Below are positions 5,673 through 13,658 of a stretch of DNA of 24,875 nt, one piece after another (within the stretch, counting starts at the first letter, position 1; each line of letters opens with the position of its first letter). The stretch lies in NCBI GenBank assembly GCA_037147235.1, contig JBAWVO010000068.1, positions 1 through 24,875 on the forward strand, read 5' to 3'. The notes below the pieces were generated by a model. That model was not told where the DNA came from and did no database searches. It was given only the letters and a program-made list of their open reading frames with translations. The stretch is from JANXQG01 sp037147235. GTDB lineage: Bacteria > Planctomycetota > Planctomycetia > Pirellulales > Thermoguttaceae. Position numbers and translations under genes: made by a program.

Positions 5673-7667
5673 TCATTTCCCTTCCACGGCTTCCTCGCCA
5701 TACAGCGGCATAAAACGATAATAGACTTCGAGAATCATCGTCGCCATCGCCGTGTTATACAGTCTTCCGCCCGCGGCACTCTGTGGGCTTTCAAAGTACC
5801 AGCTTCCCGCCGGATGTCCCTCGCGTTCCTGGGTGGAAATCAGGTGTTCGCGCATCTTGCGGTTCCAGGTATCCCACTCCGGACCAGCCCAGTGAAACAA
5901 AACCTGCGTGGCGTAATAGTCGTAGTAGAGACTGTCTTGCGACAGCCCCCAGGCGTTCAGGTGGGCGACGCCTTGAACCAGTCCCGGATTGTCGCGTCGC
6001 CAACCGGTATACATGCGGCTTAATAGGCCAACGGCCGTCGTCGTGGGCCGTGGCTTCCGCGACTGATAGCCATACTTCGAGCCGTCCTGGTTCTGCACAC
6101 TGTTGAGAAACCGCTGAGCACCAAAAATCGCCGGCGACGGGATGCTTAGCCGAGCCATCTGACCACTCTTCAGGGCCATCAGCATCCAGCCGGTGACCGT
6201 CGTATCGCCCGGCTCGCCCGGATTGTAACGCCAGCCGCCCGTGTTGTTGTCCTGAGCATATCCGATATAGTTCAGAGCACCCTGGGCTGCCTCTTGGAGA
6301 TCTGGATCGTGGGTCATTCCATAAGCCTCGCACAAGGCAATCGTGGCCAAGGCGTGGCCGTACATCGAGCTGTCGCGAAGGTCGTTGCCGTAAGAAATCT
6401 TGATACCACGGCTCTTCAAATAATCAAGACCACGCCGCACGACGTTCTGAAACTCTCCCTCCTTATGTGTATAGCCAGCTCCCAGGAAGGGGAGTAGTGC
6501 CAGCCCGGTGGCCGCCGTGGTGCTGGCCTCACTGCCGGGATGGGTGCAATAGTGCTGGCAGGCGTCGCTCAGGTGGTTGAAGTTCCAACTGCCGTCCTGG
6601 CACTGGTGGGCCGCGAGCCAAAGAATTGCACGCTCGACTGCCGCTTCGCTTTTCGGCGTGCCACCGCCATAGCGTACGCCTTCACCGCGACCGCCCGGCG
6701 TGCGGCGTTTGAATTTTTCTCGCATCAACGTATCGATTGCCTGGAGCAAATCGGGCGGCAATCGCGACCCGCCCGCCATCCCCGGCATGGGATCTTCTTG
6801 AGGTGCCGCAACCTTAGGTGCAACGGTAGGATGGGCCTCCGAGCCCGTCGGTGGGGCGGCCGATTCCTCGGCTATTTTCGCCGGCGGTTCAAGCTTTGTT
6901 TCCTGCTCTTCCGGCCTCTTCTCCGCAGTCTTGGATTTCAAGTCTGAAATCTCGGACCTTAAATCTGTGTTTATAGATGGCAGATCCGGTTGTGGCTCCA
7001 ATGCCACGGTTTCCAGTACCCCCGCAGCTACCTGGCGTACCACCGGTTCGCACAATTGCACGTCACGCTCCTGCTTGGCAGAAGCTGCTTTTTCAGTAGC
7101 CGTCTGTACATTCCGGGCATGAATCGTCTCCGCTATCGGTGTTCGTGCGGACCCTCTCAGAACGAGGGTCAACAGCATGATGATCGCGATGTGAATCGCA
7201 ATACTCGATCCCACGCCGACGTTGGTTCGCCGCTGGGGATCGGCCAACCATTGTTCCCAACGCGGCGGGATGCGAACGCGGCGGCGCAAGGATCTCCACC
7301 GCCCGGGCATCTGGATGTGCAAGGCATCGAGTTCGATCGGCGGTTCCAGCGACTTCTCCGCCGGCTCTTCCAGCGATGGCAGGAGCCCATCGGGCAAGGT
7401 GTCGTGCGGTTGCGAATCGTCCACCTCCGAGTAGGCCGACAGAGGGGGTGCGATGACCGGTGGCGGCGGAAGTTCCACCACTCGATACGATTTGGAGATC
7501 ACCGGCGACGATTTCGGCCGTGCCGTTTCGTCCTTTGCGTCCGGTTCCAAACGCTTGGCAACCGTAATCTTTCCTGTAGGACAGGTTTTCAACCTGTCGT
7601 CACCTTTCGCTGGCTGCTGAACCACAAGCCGAGTCGGATCGGGCTGTTTTTGCGTGGGTTCAGACAC
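5673..7667 (-). CDS. Membrane-anchored prenyltransferase/squalene-oxidase repeat protein
   Basis: The 664-residue protein has a proline- and charge-rich N-terminal region (1-148), one TM segment (about 149-171), a second proline/glutamate-rich linker (about 172-300) and a C-terminal alpha/alpha-toroid domain (about 335-655). The toroid carries QW-like repeats: QDGSW (357-361), NTGGW (475-479), QDGSKYGY (527-534) and AGSWY (620-624). This matches the prenyltransferase/squalene-oxidase repeat proteins common in planctomycetes, whose substrate is unknown; there is no DxDD cyclase motif, so terpene cyclase activity is doubtful. The start is GTG at 7667, supported by GGAG nine bases upstream. Residues 22-33 and 234-245 are encoded by palindromic repeat sequences (7574-7598 and 6934-6965) read in frame. 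It lies 193 bases downstream of the permease gene on the same strand. Confidence 0.85.
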   Translation of the reverse strand: MSEPTQKQPDPTRLVVQQPAKGDDRLKTCPTGKITVAKRLEPDAKDETARPKSSPVISKSYRVVELPPPPVIAPPLSAYSEVDDSQPHDTLPDGLLPSLEEPAEKSLEPPIELDALHIQMPGRWRSLRRRVRIPPRWEQWLADPQRRTNVGVGSSIAIHIAIIMLLTLVLRGSARTPIAETIHARNVQTATEKAASAKQERDVQLCEPVVRQVAAGVLETVALEPQPDLPSINTDLRSEISDLKSKTAEKRPEEQETKLEPPAKIAEESAAPPTGSEAHPTVAPKVAAPQEDPMPGMAGGSRLPPDLLQAIDTLMREKFKRRTPGGRGEGVRYGGGTPKSEAAVERAILWLAAHQCQDGSWNFNHLSDACQHYCTHPGSEASTTAATGLALLPFLGAGYTHKEGEFQNVVRRGLDYLKSRGIKISYGNDLRDSSMYGHALATIALCEAYGMTHDPDLQEAAQGALNYIGYAQDNNTGGWRYNPGEPGDTTVTGWMLMALKSGQMARLSIPSPAIFGAQRFLNSVQNQDGSKYGYQSRKPRPTTTAVGLLSRMYTGWRRDNPGLVQGVAHLNAWGLSQDSLYYDYYATQVLFHWAGPEWDTWNRKMREHLISTQEREGHPAGSWYFESPQSAAGGRLYNTAMATMILEVYYRFMPLYGEEAVEGK
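6934..6965. repeat. Imperfect palindrome read in frame in linker of the repeat protein
   Basis: The 32-base segment equals its own reverse complement at 24 of 32 positions. As a result both strands translate to almost the same peptide: SEISDLKS is read on the minus strand in the gene and again on the plus strand. It lies in the disordered linker (residues 234-245). Similar SEISDLKS-encoding palindromes are, from memory, dispersed in planctomycete genomes. Confidence 0.65.
7574..7598. repeat. Short palindromic element inside the N-terminal coding region
   Basis: GACAGGTT (7580-7587) and AACCTGTC (7591-7598) form a perfect 8-bp stem with a 3-base TTC loop, preceded by CCTGTAG. The element is read in frame as a short peptide around DDRLKTCPTG (residues 23-32) of the squalene-oxidase repeat protein. 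From memory, GGACAGGTTTTCAACCTGTC-type elements are dispersed in Pirellulales genomes. Confidence 0.75.
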
Positions 7668-7728
7668 AGGTTATCTCCGGCTCAGGCCGAAAAGGCGTAA
7701 AAATAATGAGTTTCTGGGACTTTTAACA

Positions 7729-7734
7729 ATTATA
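7729..7734 (-). promoter_or_regulatory. Candidate -10 box for the squalene-oxidase repeat gene
   Basis: A perfect TATAAT on the minus strand lies 61 bases upstream of the GTG start at 7667. The -35 region is weak. It suggests the gene can be transcribed separately from the upstream cstA/permease pair. Confidence 0.35.
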
Positions 7735-7860
7735 GCCCACGGGAGGGCCCCGTGACGCTTGATGGACCAGGCTCATTCTAGGGGCTTGCAACACGGAAAC
7801 CGATATTTGGCGAAGAACTGGCGCGAGGTTGCCGATGGGCAGGCCGCGTTTCAAGATCCG

Positions 7861-9747
7861 CTATTCCAACACTTCCGGATCGAACTTCGTGCCGGTGACT
7901 TCCTTTCGCGGCATGCCGATCTCTTGCATCAAGTGCTTGGCCAGATGACTGTGGCGTAGGCTATAGGCGAAATAGATCACCATGCCGACCGACAGCCAGC
8001 CCACCAGCCGGAGCCATGAATCGACGGGCAGGAAAAGCATCATCAGTACGTTGACGAAGATCCCCAATGGGGCGACGACGTAGATGATCGGGCAGCGGAA
8101 GGGTCGAATGGAATTGGGCCGCTGGAACCGCAAGATAAACACGGCCGCACAGACCATCACGAAGGCAAGGAGCGTGCCGATGTTGACCATTTCGTGCAGA
8201 GTTTTGATCGGCGTCAACCCGGCGGTCACGGCGATGAACGCGCCGGTGACCATCGTGGCGATGTGCGGCGTCTGAAATTTCGGATGCACCGTGCCGAAGA
8301 TCTCCGGCAGCAGACCGTCGCGCGACATCGCCATGAAGACGCGGGCCTGACTGAGGAAGAGCACCAACAGCACGCTCGTCATGCCGGCCAGCCCGCCGGC
8401 GGAGATCAGTGCCGTGGCCCCACGCAAAAGAAGACTCTTGTCCGCCCCCGGTTGCTGCGCGAAGGCCGTGGAAATCGGTGCCTTGACATCGATATCCGGA
8501 TAGGGCACCATGCCGGTGATGACTGCGGCCACGATGATATAGAGCAGGGTGCAGACGAAGAGCGACGTGAGAATGCCGAACGGCACATCGCGTTGCGGAT
8601 TGCGGGCCTCTTCCGCATGCGTCGAGATCGAATCAAAACCAATGAAAGCGAAGAAGACGATCGCCGCGCCGAGCATGATACCGGAAAAGCCGTAGGGCAT
8701 GAAAGGGCTTCGCGTGGCATCGTCGATGGGTGTTAGCCAGCGGTTCAGGCCGAGTGTACCCAAGAGGCCCCAGGATTCGACCGCTTTTTTTTTGCCTTTC
8801 TCCTTTACTTCCGGCAAGAGCTTTTCCACTTCATTGGTATCGTCAGCCGACTTGGGCATGGCGGTCGCAAGTTCGGCCAGACGTTGGTCGCGAGCTTTGG
8901 GCGTCAATAGGCCCTGCTTAACCAGCAAGTCCATTTCCTGGCGTTCCCACGGCTCGCGATACTTCGCCTTGACCTGCGATTCCAAGGCCGCTGCCCGTTC
9001 GTTAGTGAGCTTGTTTTCGCTTTTCAGGTACTCTTTTACGATTTCGGCGACCACCTTTTCTTCCGGAAGATGGCGCCGCGAGACCGGCACACTCGTCCAG
9101 TTTGAAGGCTTCACATAGGCCACCCCCAGTACGATCACGAATACGACCACGACAAGTTTCATCGAGACAAGCGTGGCGTTGGTACGGGCACTCTCGCGAA
9201 TGCCCAGCACCAGAATAACGGTAATTAGGCCCACCAGAATCACGGCCGGAAGATTGATGATCCCCGCCGTCGAACTATCGACGGTCCAAGGTGGATTGCA
9301 GAGTACGGAGGGTATTTGCGGCCAGTGTAGGGCATCGAGAAGGGAGTTGAAGTAATTCGTCCAGGCCGAGGCCACCGTGGCGCATCCCATGGCGTATTCG
9401 AGGATCAAGTCCCAACCGATGATCCAGGCGAAGATTTCGCCTAGCGTGGTGTAGGCGTAGGTGTAGGCGCTGCCGGCCACGGGGGCCATGGCGGCAAACT
9501 CGGCATAGCACAGGGCGGCCAGGGCGCAGCCGATGCCCGCGATGGCATAGGACAAGATCACGCCCGGCCCGGCATCCAGTGCCGCGGCACGTCCGGTGAC
9601 GACGAAGATCCCAGCACCGATAATGCAGCCCACGCCCAGGGCCGTCAGCGACCAGGGGCCTAGCACGCGGTGCAAACGATGTTCGCCGGCCGCTTCGGCC
9701 AGCAGTACTTCCAGATCTTTCCGTGCGAAGATATGCTTCCAGTTCAT
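7861..9747 (-). CDS. APC-family (CAT-type) amino-acid permease
   Basis: This is a secondary transporter for amino acids in the cytoplasmic membrane, 628 residues with about 12 TM segments. The APC signature GCIIGAGIFVVTGRAA (40-55) in TM1, the YAEFAAMAPVAGSAYTYAY block (81-99) and FIGFDSISTHAEEARNPQRD (368-387) identify it as CAT/YfnA-like. A hydrophilic, charged insert (about 222-345) interrupts the TM array after the sixth or so TM and is much longer than in most APC transporters. The reading frame is open upstream to 10335, but that extension is a frame-shadow of cstA; the ATG at 9747 has GAGG seven bases upstream and begins the family homology. It starts eight bases after the cstA stop, so the two form an operon. 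Confidence 0.88.
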   Translation of the reverse strand: MNWKHIFARKDLEVLLAEAAGEHRLHRVLGPWSLTALGVGCIIGAGIFVVTGRAAALDAGPGVILSYAIAGIGCALAALCYAEFAAMAPVAGSAYTYAYTTLGEIFAWIIGWDLILEYAMGCATVASAWTNYFNSLLDALHWPQIPSVLCNPPWTVDSSTAGIINLPAVILVGLITVILVLGIRESARTNATLVSMKLVVVVFVIVLGVAYVKPSNWTSVPVSRRHLPEEKVVAEIVKEYLKSENKLTNERAAALESQVKAKYREPWERQEMDLLVKQGLLTPKARDQRLAELATAMPKSADDTNEVEKLLPEVKEKGKKKAVESWGLLGTLGLNRWLTPIDDATRSPFMPYGFSGIMLGAAIVFFAFIGFDSISTHAEEARNPQRDVPFGILTSLFVCTLLYIIVAAVITGMVPYPDIDVKAPISTAFAQQPGADKSLLLRGATALISAGGLAGMTSVLLVLFLSQARVFMAMSRDGLLPEIFGTVHPKFQTPHIATMVTGAFIAVTAGLTPIKTLHEMVNIGTLLAFVMVCAAVFILRFQRPNSIRPFRCPIIYVVAPLGIFVNVLMMLFLPVDSWLRLVGWLSVGMVIYFAYSLRHSHLAKHLMQEIGMPRKEVTGTKFDPEVLE

Positions 9748-9755
9748 TATGGGCC

Positions 9756-11624
9756 TCAAGGATTCGTTATCTCGGCTTGATGGATTCGGGAAGGCGAGCG
9801 AAGCAACACAACCCAGTGCCGCACGGAATCGAGAACCACCAAACCTGACAGCCCGAGCATGACGCCCGCCAGAATCGATACGAGCTGCAAATAAAAGGCT
9901 TCCGGCGAAGCGGGTGCGAGAGTTGCCAACTCCCGCCACCAACTCTGAATACTCTCGACGCCGGCCGTGAAGACGGTGGCCACGACAAACACCAGCGGAA
10001 TACCGGTACAAAGGGCGTAAACCCGCTTGGAAGCATGCTTCAGGAGGTAGGTCGTGCCGATGGCCAGGGCAATCGTGGCCAGCAATTGATTGGCGATACC
10101 CATCATCCGCCACAGGGTTGCGATATTGCCCGAGTAGAGCAAGTAGCCCCACAGCGCACAGACGGTCACGCTCAGTGCCACGTTGAGCACCAGATTCACA
10201 TCTCGCCGCTGGGCGAGCGATTTGGGCAAGAACTGATGGACCGTTTCCTGGAAAATGAACCGCGCCACACGGGTGCCGGTTTCCAGGAGCGTGAGGATAA
10301 AGAGGGCCTCGAACATGATTACGAAGTGATACCAATAACTCATCAGCGAACTCATGCCCGGCAGGCTGGAAAAGACCTTGGCCATGCCAACGGCCAGCGT
10401 TACCGCCCCGCCCGTCTTGCCGGCAAGATTCTTTTCGCCCGTGCTCGCTTGTAGCCAGTCAAACTCCTTGGGCGTCATATCCAGCCCCGGCGTGCCTTCG
10501 GTGCTGGCCATCACGGCGGCGTAGTCTTTGGCATCGATATTGATCTTGAAGTAATCGCCCGGTTCCAAGGCGCAGGCCGCAATTAAGGCCGTAATCGACA
10601 CGAAACCTTCCAAGAGCATCGCCCCGTAGCCGATCGGCAGAATGTCTCTTTCGCGGGCGATCATCTTGGGCGTCGTGCCGGAACTGACCAAGGCATGAAA
10701 ACCCGACAAGGCCCCGCACATGATCACGATGCAGACAAAGGGCCAGACCGTGCCGGGCACGACCGGACCGTTGCCGTGGATAAAAGGCGTCGTGGCCGGC
10801 ATCTTCAATTCCGGATGGACCACGAAGATCCCCACGGCCAGGAGGACGATTACGCCGATCTTCATGTACGAACTGAGATAATCTCGTGGACAGAGCAGTA
10901 TCCAAACCGGCAGAATCGAGGCAATCGCCGCATAGACAGGCAGCATGATCGACAACTGTGGCTTGCTGAAGATCAACACATCGCGCCACGCGGAATCGTC
11001 GAACGGCTTGCCCAAAAATACGCCCAAAAGCACGATGCTCACGCCAATCAGCGAAGCCTCGCCAACGCGGCCTTTGCGGATCACGTTCATCCACAATCCG
11101 GTGACCAGTGCTGCGGGAATGGTGACGACGATCGTGAACATTCCCCAGGAGCTTTCACTCAAGGCATAGACCAGCACCTTCGCCACGCCAGCCAGAGTGA
11201 CAATGATAATGAAGAGTGTAGCCAGGGTGGTTGTGACCCCGGAGATCGGTCCTAACAGGTCGCGGGCGATTTTGGGCAACGACTTGCCCTCGTGCCGTAC
11301 CGAGGCCAGCAGAATCACAAAGTCATGTACCCCGCCTGCCAGACAGGCCCCGATGATGATCCAGGCGAAACCGGGGAAATATCCCCATTGTGAGGCAAGC
11401 ACCGGCCCAACCAGCGGCCCCGGCCCGGCGATCGCGGCGAAATGCACGCCAAAGAGTACAAGCCGCCGTGTCGGCTGATAGTCGATGTCGTCGCGGAGTC
11501 GATGCGCCGGAGTGACGCGTTTATCGTTCAGCACGGCCACGCGGGTAGCAAGAAATGCCCCATACAGCCGATAGGCCACCAAAAATGCCGCCAGAGCCGT
11601 GATTACCAGCCAAAGTGAGTTCAT
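9756..11624 (-). CDS. cstA: Carbon starvation protein CstA family transporter
   Basis: CstA-family proteins are membrane transporters induced on carbon starvation and linked to peptide or pyruvate uptake. The 622-residue product is highly hydrophobic and has the family hallmarks AGPGPLVGPVLASQWGYFPG near the N-terminus and GGVHDFVILLASVRHEGKS, followed by many TM helices and GFHALVSSGTTPKM in the middle. I use the ATG at 11624 (MNSLWLVITALAAFL): an upstream in-frame ATG at 11696 would add 24 hydrophilic residues encoded by the repeat region and would spoil the family N-terminus. No Shine-Dalgarno precedes 11624. The APC permease follows after eight bases, which suggests a nutrient-scavenging operon. 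Which substrate is carried is not visible. Confidence 0.92.
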   Translation of the reverse strand: MNSLWLVITALAAFLVAYRLYGAFLATRVAVLNDKRVTPAHRLRDDIDYQPTRRLVLFGVHFAAIAGPGPLVGPVLASQWGYFPGFAWIIIGACLAGGVHDFVILLASVRHEGKSLPKIARDLLGPISGVTTTLATLFIIIVTLAGVAKVLVYALSESSWGMFTIVVTIPAALVTGLWMNVIRKGRVGEASLIGVSIVLLGVFLGKPFDDSAWRDVLIFSKPQLSIMLPVYAAIASILPVWILLCPRDYLSSYMKIGVIVLLAVGIFVVHPELKMPATTPFIHGNGPVVPGTVWPFVCIVIMCGALSGFHALVSSGTTPKMIARERDILPIGYGAMLLEGFVSITALIAACALEPGDYFKINIDAKDYAAVMASTEGTPGLDMTPKEFDWLQASTGEKNLAGKTGGAVTLAVGMAKVFSSLPGMSSLMSYWYHFVIMFEALFILTLLETGTRVARFIFQETVHQFLPKSLAQRRDVNLVLNVALSVTVCALWGYLLYSGNIATLWRMMGIANQLLATIALAIGTTYLLKHASKRVYALCTGIPLVFVVATVFTAGVESIQSWWRELATLAPASPEAFYLQLVSILAGVMLGLSGLVVLDSVRHWVVLLRSPSRIHQAEITNP

Positions 11625-11630
11625 AACCAA

Positions 11631-11659
11631 ATCATAGGGCACAGCCAGCTTTCGATCAA
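11631..11659 (-). promoter_or_regulatory. Candidate promoter for cstA, possibly leaderless
   Basis: On the minus strand TTGATC (11659-11654), a 17-base spacer and TATGAT (11636-11631) resemble a sigma-70 promoter. The -10 box lies only six bases before the cstA ATG, so transcription would start at or beside the start codon, giving a leaderless mRNA, in line with the absence of a ribosome-binding site. The -35 box sits in one copy of the 19-bp direct repeat. Confidence 0.35.
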
Positions 11660-11780
11660 TGCGGGAGCAGGGCGACCTACGTAGCACGGAATTCATTCCG
11701 TTTGCCTGAAATAACAGGGCAACGGAATAAATTCCGTGCTACGAAGTGGAACTTTGCAGTTCTTTCGATCAATGCGGGAG
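11649..11780. repeat. Palindromic element flanked by 19-bp direct repeats
   Basis: A 23-base arm (11680-11702) and its near-exact complement (11721-11743, one mismatch) form a hairpin with an 18-base loop; the arms contain TAGCACGGAATT and AATTCCGTGCTA. The pair is bracketed by an identical 19-bp direct repeat, CTTTCGATCAATGCGGGAG, at 11649-11667 and 11762-11780. The element fills the divergent promoter region between cstA and trxB. It looks like a small non-autonomous (MITE- or REP-like) element. Confidence 0.85.
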
Positions 11781-11802
11781 TAGGCGCAAGCCTTTGTTGC
11801 GC

Positions 11803-11808
11803 TATAAT
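11803..11808 (+). promoter_or_regulatory. Candidate -10 box for trxB
   Basis: A perfect TATAAT lies 50 bases before the trxB ATG, just outside the right-hand direct repeat. No clear -35 is seen; the repeat element occupies that region and may influence expression. Confidence 0.4.
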
Positions 11809-11858
11809 GTTGTGATTCATCCCGTCGTTTTAACGATTGCACACGTGGAAGCGAATTC

Positions 11859-12905
11859 ATGCCTGAAAAACTGATTATCATTGGTAGCGGCCCGGCTGCT
11901 TGGACTGCGGCCATTTATGCCGCTCGTGCGGAACTCAAGCCCCTGGTATTTGAGGGGGCCTATTCTGACGAAAACCGTATCGCCGGCACCTTGCCGCTAG
12001 GCCAGTTGGCCCTCACGACGGAAGTCGAGAACTACCCCGGCTTCCCGGCTGGCAATCTGGAAACCTATCTCGACTCGGCCCTGCCGAAGGAAAAACGTCT
12101 GGAAATGCCGCCGCATGGCAAGCACGGGGTCAGCGGTCCCGAATTGCTCGAACTCATGCGGCAGCAGGCAGTCAACTTTGGCGCACGGATCATTACCGAG
12201 GACATCCGGCGAGTCGATTTCAGCAAGCGGCCCTTCCGGCTCAGTGCCTCGGACGGCAAAACCTACGAAGCCGAGTCAGTGATTGTGGCCACCGGCGCCA
12301 GGGCTAACTACCTTGGCCTGCCGTCGGAAGAGAAGTATAAGAACCGCGGGGTTAGCGGCTGTGCCGTCTGCGACGGTGCCCTGCCGCGCTTCCGTAACAA
12401 ACCGCTTGCCGTGATCGGGGGGGGGGACTCGGCCATCGAAGAGGCTACCTACCTTACCAAGTTCGCCAGCAAGGTCTACCTGGTCCATCGCCGCGACAAA
12501 CTACGAGCGTCGAAGATCATGGCCGAACGGGCCGAATCGAATGCCAAGATCGAACTTCTTTGGAACCGCACCGTCGACGAAGTGCAGGGCAACGACCGCG
12601 AAGGCGTGACCGGCGTGCGTCTGAAGAGTACCGTCGGCGAAGCGGACCTTGAATTGCCCATCTCCGGCTTCTTCCTCGGCATCGGCCACACGCCGAACAC
12701 GGCATTTTTGCAAGGCGCGTTGGAATTGACCGATAAAGGTTACGTTGTCTGGACTGCGGGCATGCGGACCTACACCAGCGTACCCGGCGTGTTCGCCGCC
12801 GGCGATGTGGCGGATGATCATTATCGCCAGGCCATCACCGCTGCGGGAACGGGCTGCATGGCGGCACTGGATGCCGAACGCTGGCTGGCGGAACACGGGA
12901 CGTGA
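11859..12905 (+). CDS. trxB: Thioredoxin reductase (NADPH)
   Basis: This flavoenzyme passes electrons from NADPH to thioredoxin in the cytoplasm. The 348-residue protein shows the FAD-binding IIIGSGPAAWTAAIYAARA (6-24), the redox-active CAVC (168-171) inside SGCAVCDGALP, the NADPH-binding GGGDSAIEEA (187-196) and the C-terminal FAD motif VFAAGDVADDHYRQAITAAGTG. It is about 30 residues longer than E. coli TrxB, mostly through an insert at about 71-92 between GNLETY and GPELLELM. The GGG GGG GGG codons of the NADPH motif create a run of ten G at 12417-12426. A TATAAT lies 50 bases upstream of the ATG. It is divergent from cstA and 67 bases from the following toxin-antitoxin pair. Confidence 0.95.
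   Translation: MPEKLIIIGSGPAAWTAAIYAARAELKPLVFEGAYSDENRIAGTLPLGQLALTTEVENYPGFPAGNLETYLDSALPKEKRLEMPPHGKHGVSGPELLELMRQQAVNFGARIITEDIRRVDFSKRPFRLSASDGKTYEAESVIVATGARANYLGLPSEEKYKNRGVSGCAVCDGALPRFRNKPLAVIGGGDSAIEEATYLTKFASKVYLVHRRDKLRASKIMAERAESNAKIELLWNRTVDEVQGNDREGVTGVRLKSTVGEADLELPISGFFLGIGHTPNTAFLQGALELTDKGYVVWTAGMRTYTSVPGVFAAGDVADDHYRQAITAAGTGCMAALDAERWLAEHGT
12417..12426 (+). repeat. trxB: Run of ten G inside trxB
   Basis: Codons 187-189 (Gly-Gly-Gly of the NADPH-binding motif) are all GGG and are followed by GAC, producing ten consecutive G. A one-base slip here would frameshift and truncate the enzyme. Confidence 0.9.
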
Positions 12906-12909
12906 ACTA

Positions 12910-12915
12910 TATAAT
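12910..12915 (+). promoter_or_regulatory. Candidate -10 box for the vapBC-like pair
   Basis: A perfect TATAAT lies just after the trxB stop and 58 bases before the preferred antitoxin start at 12973. No convincing -35 is found. It may drive the toxin-antitoxin genes and asnS. Confidence 0.4.
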
Positions 12916-12972
12916 GGAATGTTATGAAATATGTGGGAAATGCACGATAATGAACCTCTCGGGAGGATCGCC

Positions 12973-13260
12973 ATGATCCGCAATCGAACATTTACGATAA
13001 CTTATGAACTGCCGGAAGAGCTTTTCGACGTGTTGGAACGGAAGGCCCAGCGCGAAGGGCGGTCGCTGGATCTGGTGATAGCCGAATACAAGCTCAAGCA
13101 GTATCCACCTAGACCGCCCATTTCGCCGGAGGAGGCAGAGCGGCGACACCAAAACTTGGTTCGGCATTTTGGCACCTACAACAGCGGCGACTCCAATTCT
13201 TCCAGCAACGAACGAATCGACGAAGATCTCGCGCGAGAATATGGCGGCGAAATTGAATAG
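12973..13260 (+). CDS. vapB: VapB-type antitoxin
   Basis: The 95-residue product is a likely antitoxin of the PIN-domain toxin encoded 9 bases downstream. Its N-terminal half is a short beta strand (RTFTITYELP) followed by a helix, consistent with a DNA-binding dimerisation domain, and its C-terminus NERIDEDLAREYGGEIE is the kind of acidic tail that VapB proteins thread into the toxin. The ATG at 12973 has GGGAGG six bases upstream; an in-frame ATG at 12931 would add 14 residues with no ribosome-binding site. Antitoxins of this family usually repress their own operon; the operator would be expected near 12910-12960. Family assignment rests on context and the C-terminal motif. Confidence 0.75.
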   Translation: MIRNRTFTITYELPEELFDVLERKAQREGRSLDLVIAEYKLKQYPPRPPISPEEAERRHQNLVRHFGTYNSGDSNSSSNERIDEDLAREYGGEIE

Positions 13261-13269
13261 GAGGCGACC

Positions 13270-13658
13270 ATGTTTCTCGATACTTCCGGCCTCTTTAGTC
13301 TATATGATGCGGACGATAAGTATTATTCACTTGCGTCGAGTCTGTTCGTTCACAGCCATATACGCGTGACCACCAATTACGTGTTCACCGAACTTGCTGC
13401 ACTAATGATAGCGCGAAAGGTCAGCCAAGACCGGATGGCGCAATACCTGGATGACATTCAAGAAGATTCACGCCTTGAAATCATTTGGATCGGTCGAGAG
13501 CTGCATCAGGCCGGAATGGATTTATTGAGAAGGCGGTTGGACAAGACGTACTCGCTTTGTGATGTCGTCAGTTTCACCGTCATGAAGGACTTTGGGATTA
13601 CCGAGGCCCTCACCACGGATCGTCACTTCGAGCAGGAAGGTTTAATCCGGCTATTAAA

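Noticed and set aside
6990..7700. 236-residue plus-strand frame opposite the squalene-oxidase repeat gene
   Set aside because: It is Arg-rich with no domain and is antisense to a well supported gene.
8194..8736. 180-residue plus-strand frame opposite the APC permease
   Set aside because: It is highly His/Arg/Asp-rich, as expected from the complement of hydrophobic codons, and has no start signal.
9748..10335. In-frame upstream extension of the APC permease (196 residues)
   Set aside because: It lies wholly inside cstA on the same strand in another frame, has no family similarity, and the ATG at 9747 has a ribosome-binding site and the APC N-terminus.
11625..11696. 24-residue N-terminal extension of CstA
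   Set aside because: It is encoded by the repeat element, is hydrophilic and Arg-rich, and the family N-terminus begins at 11624.
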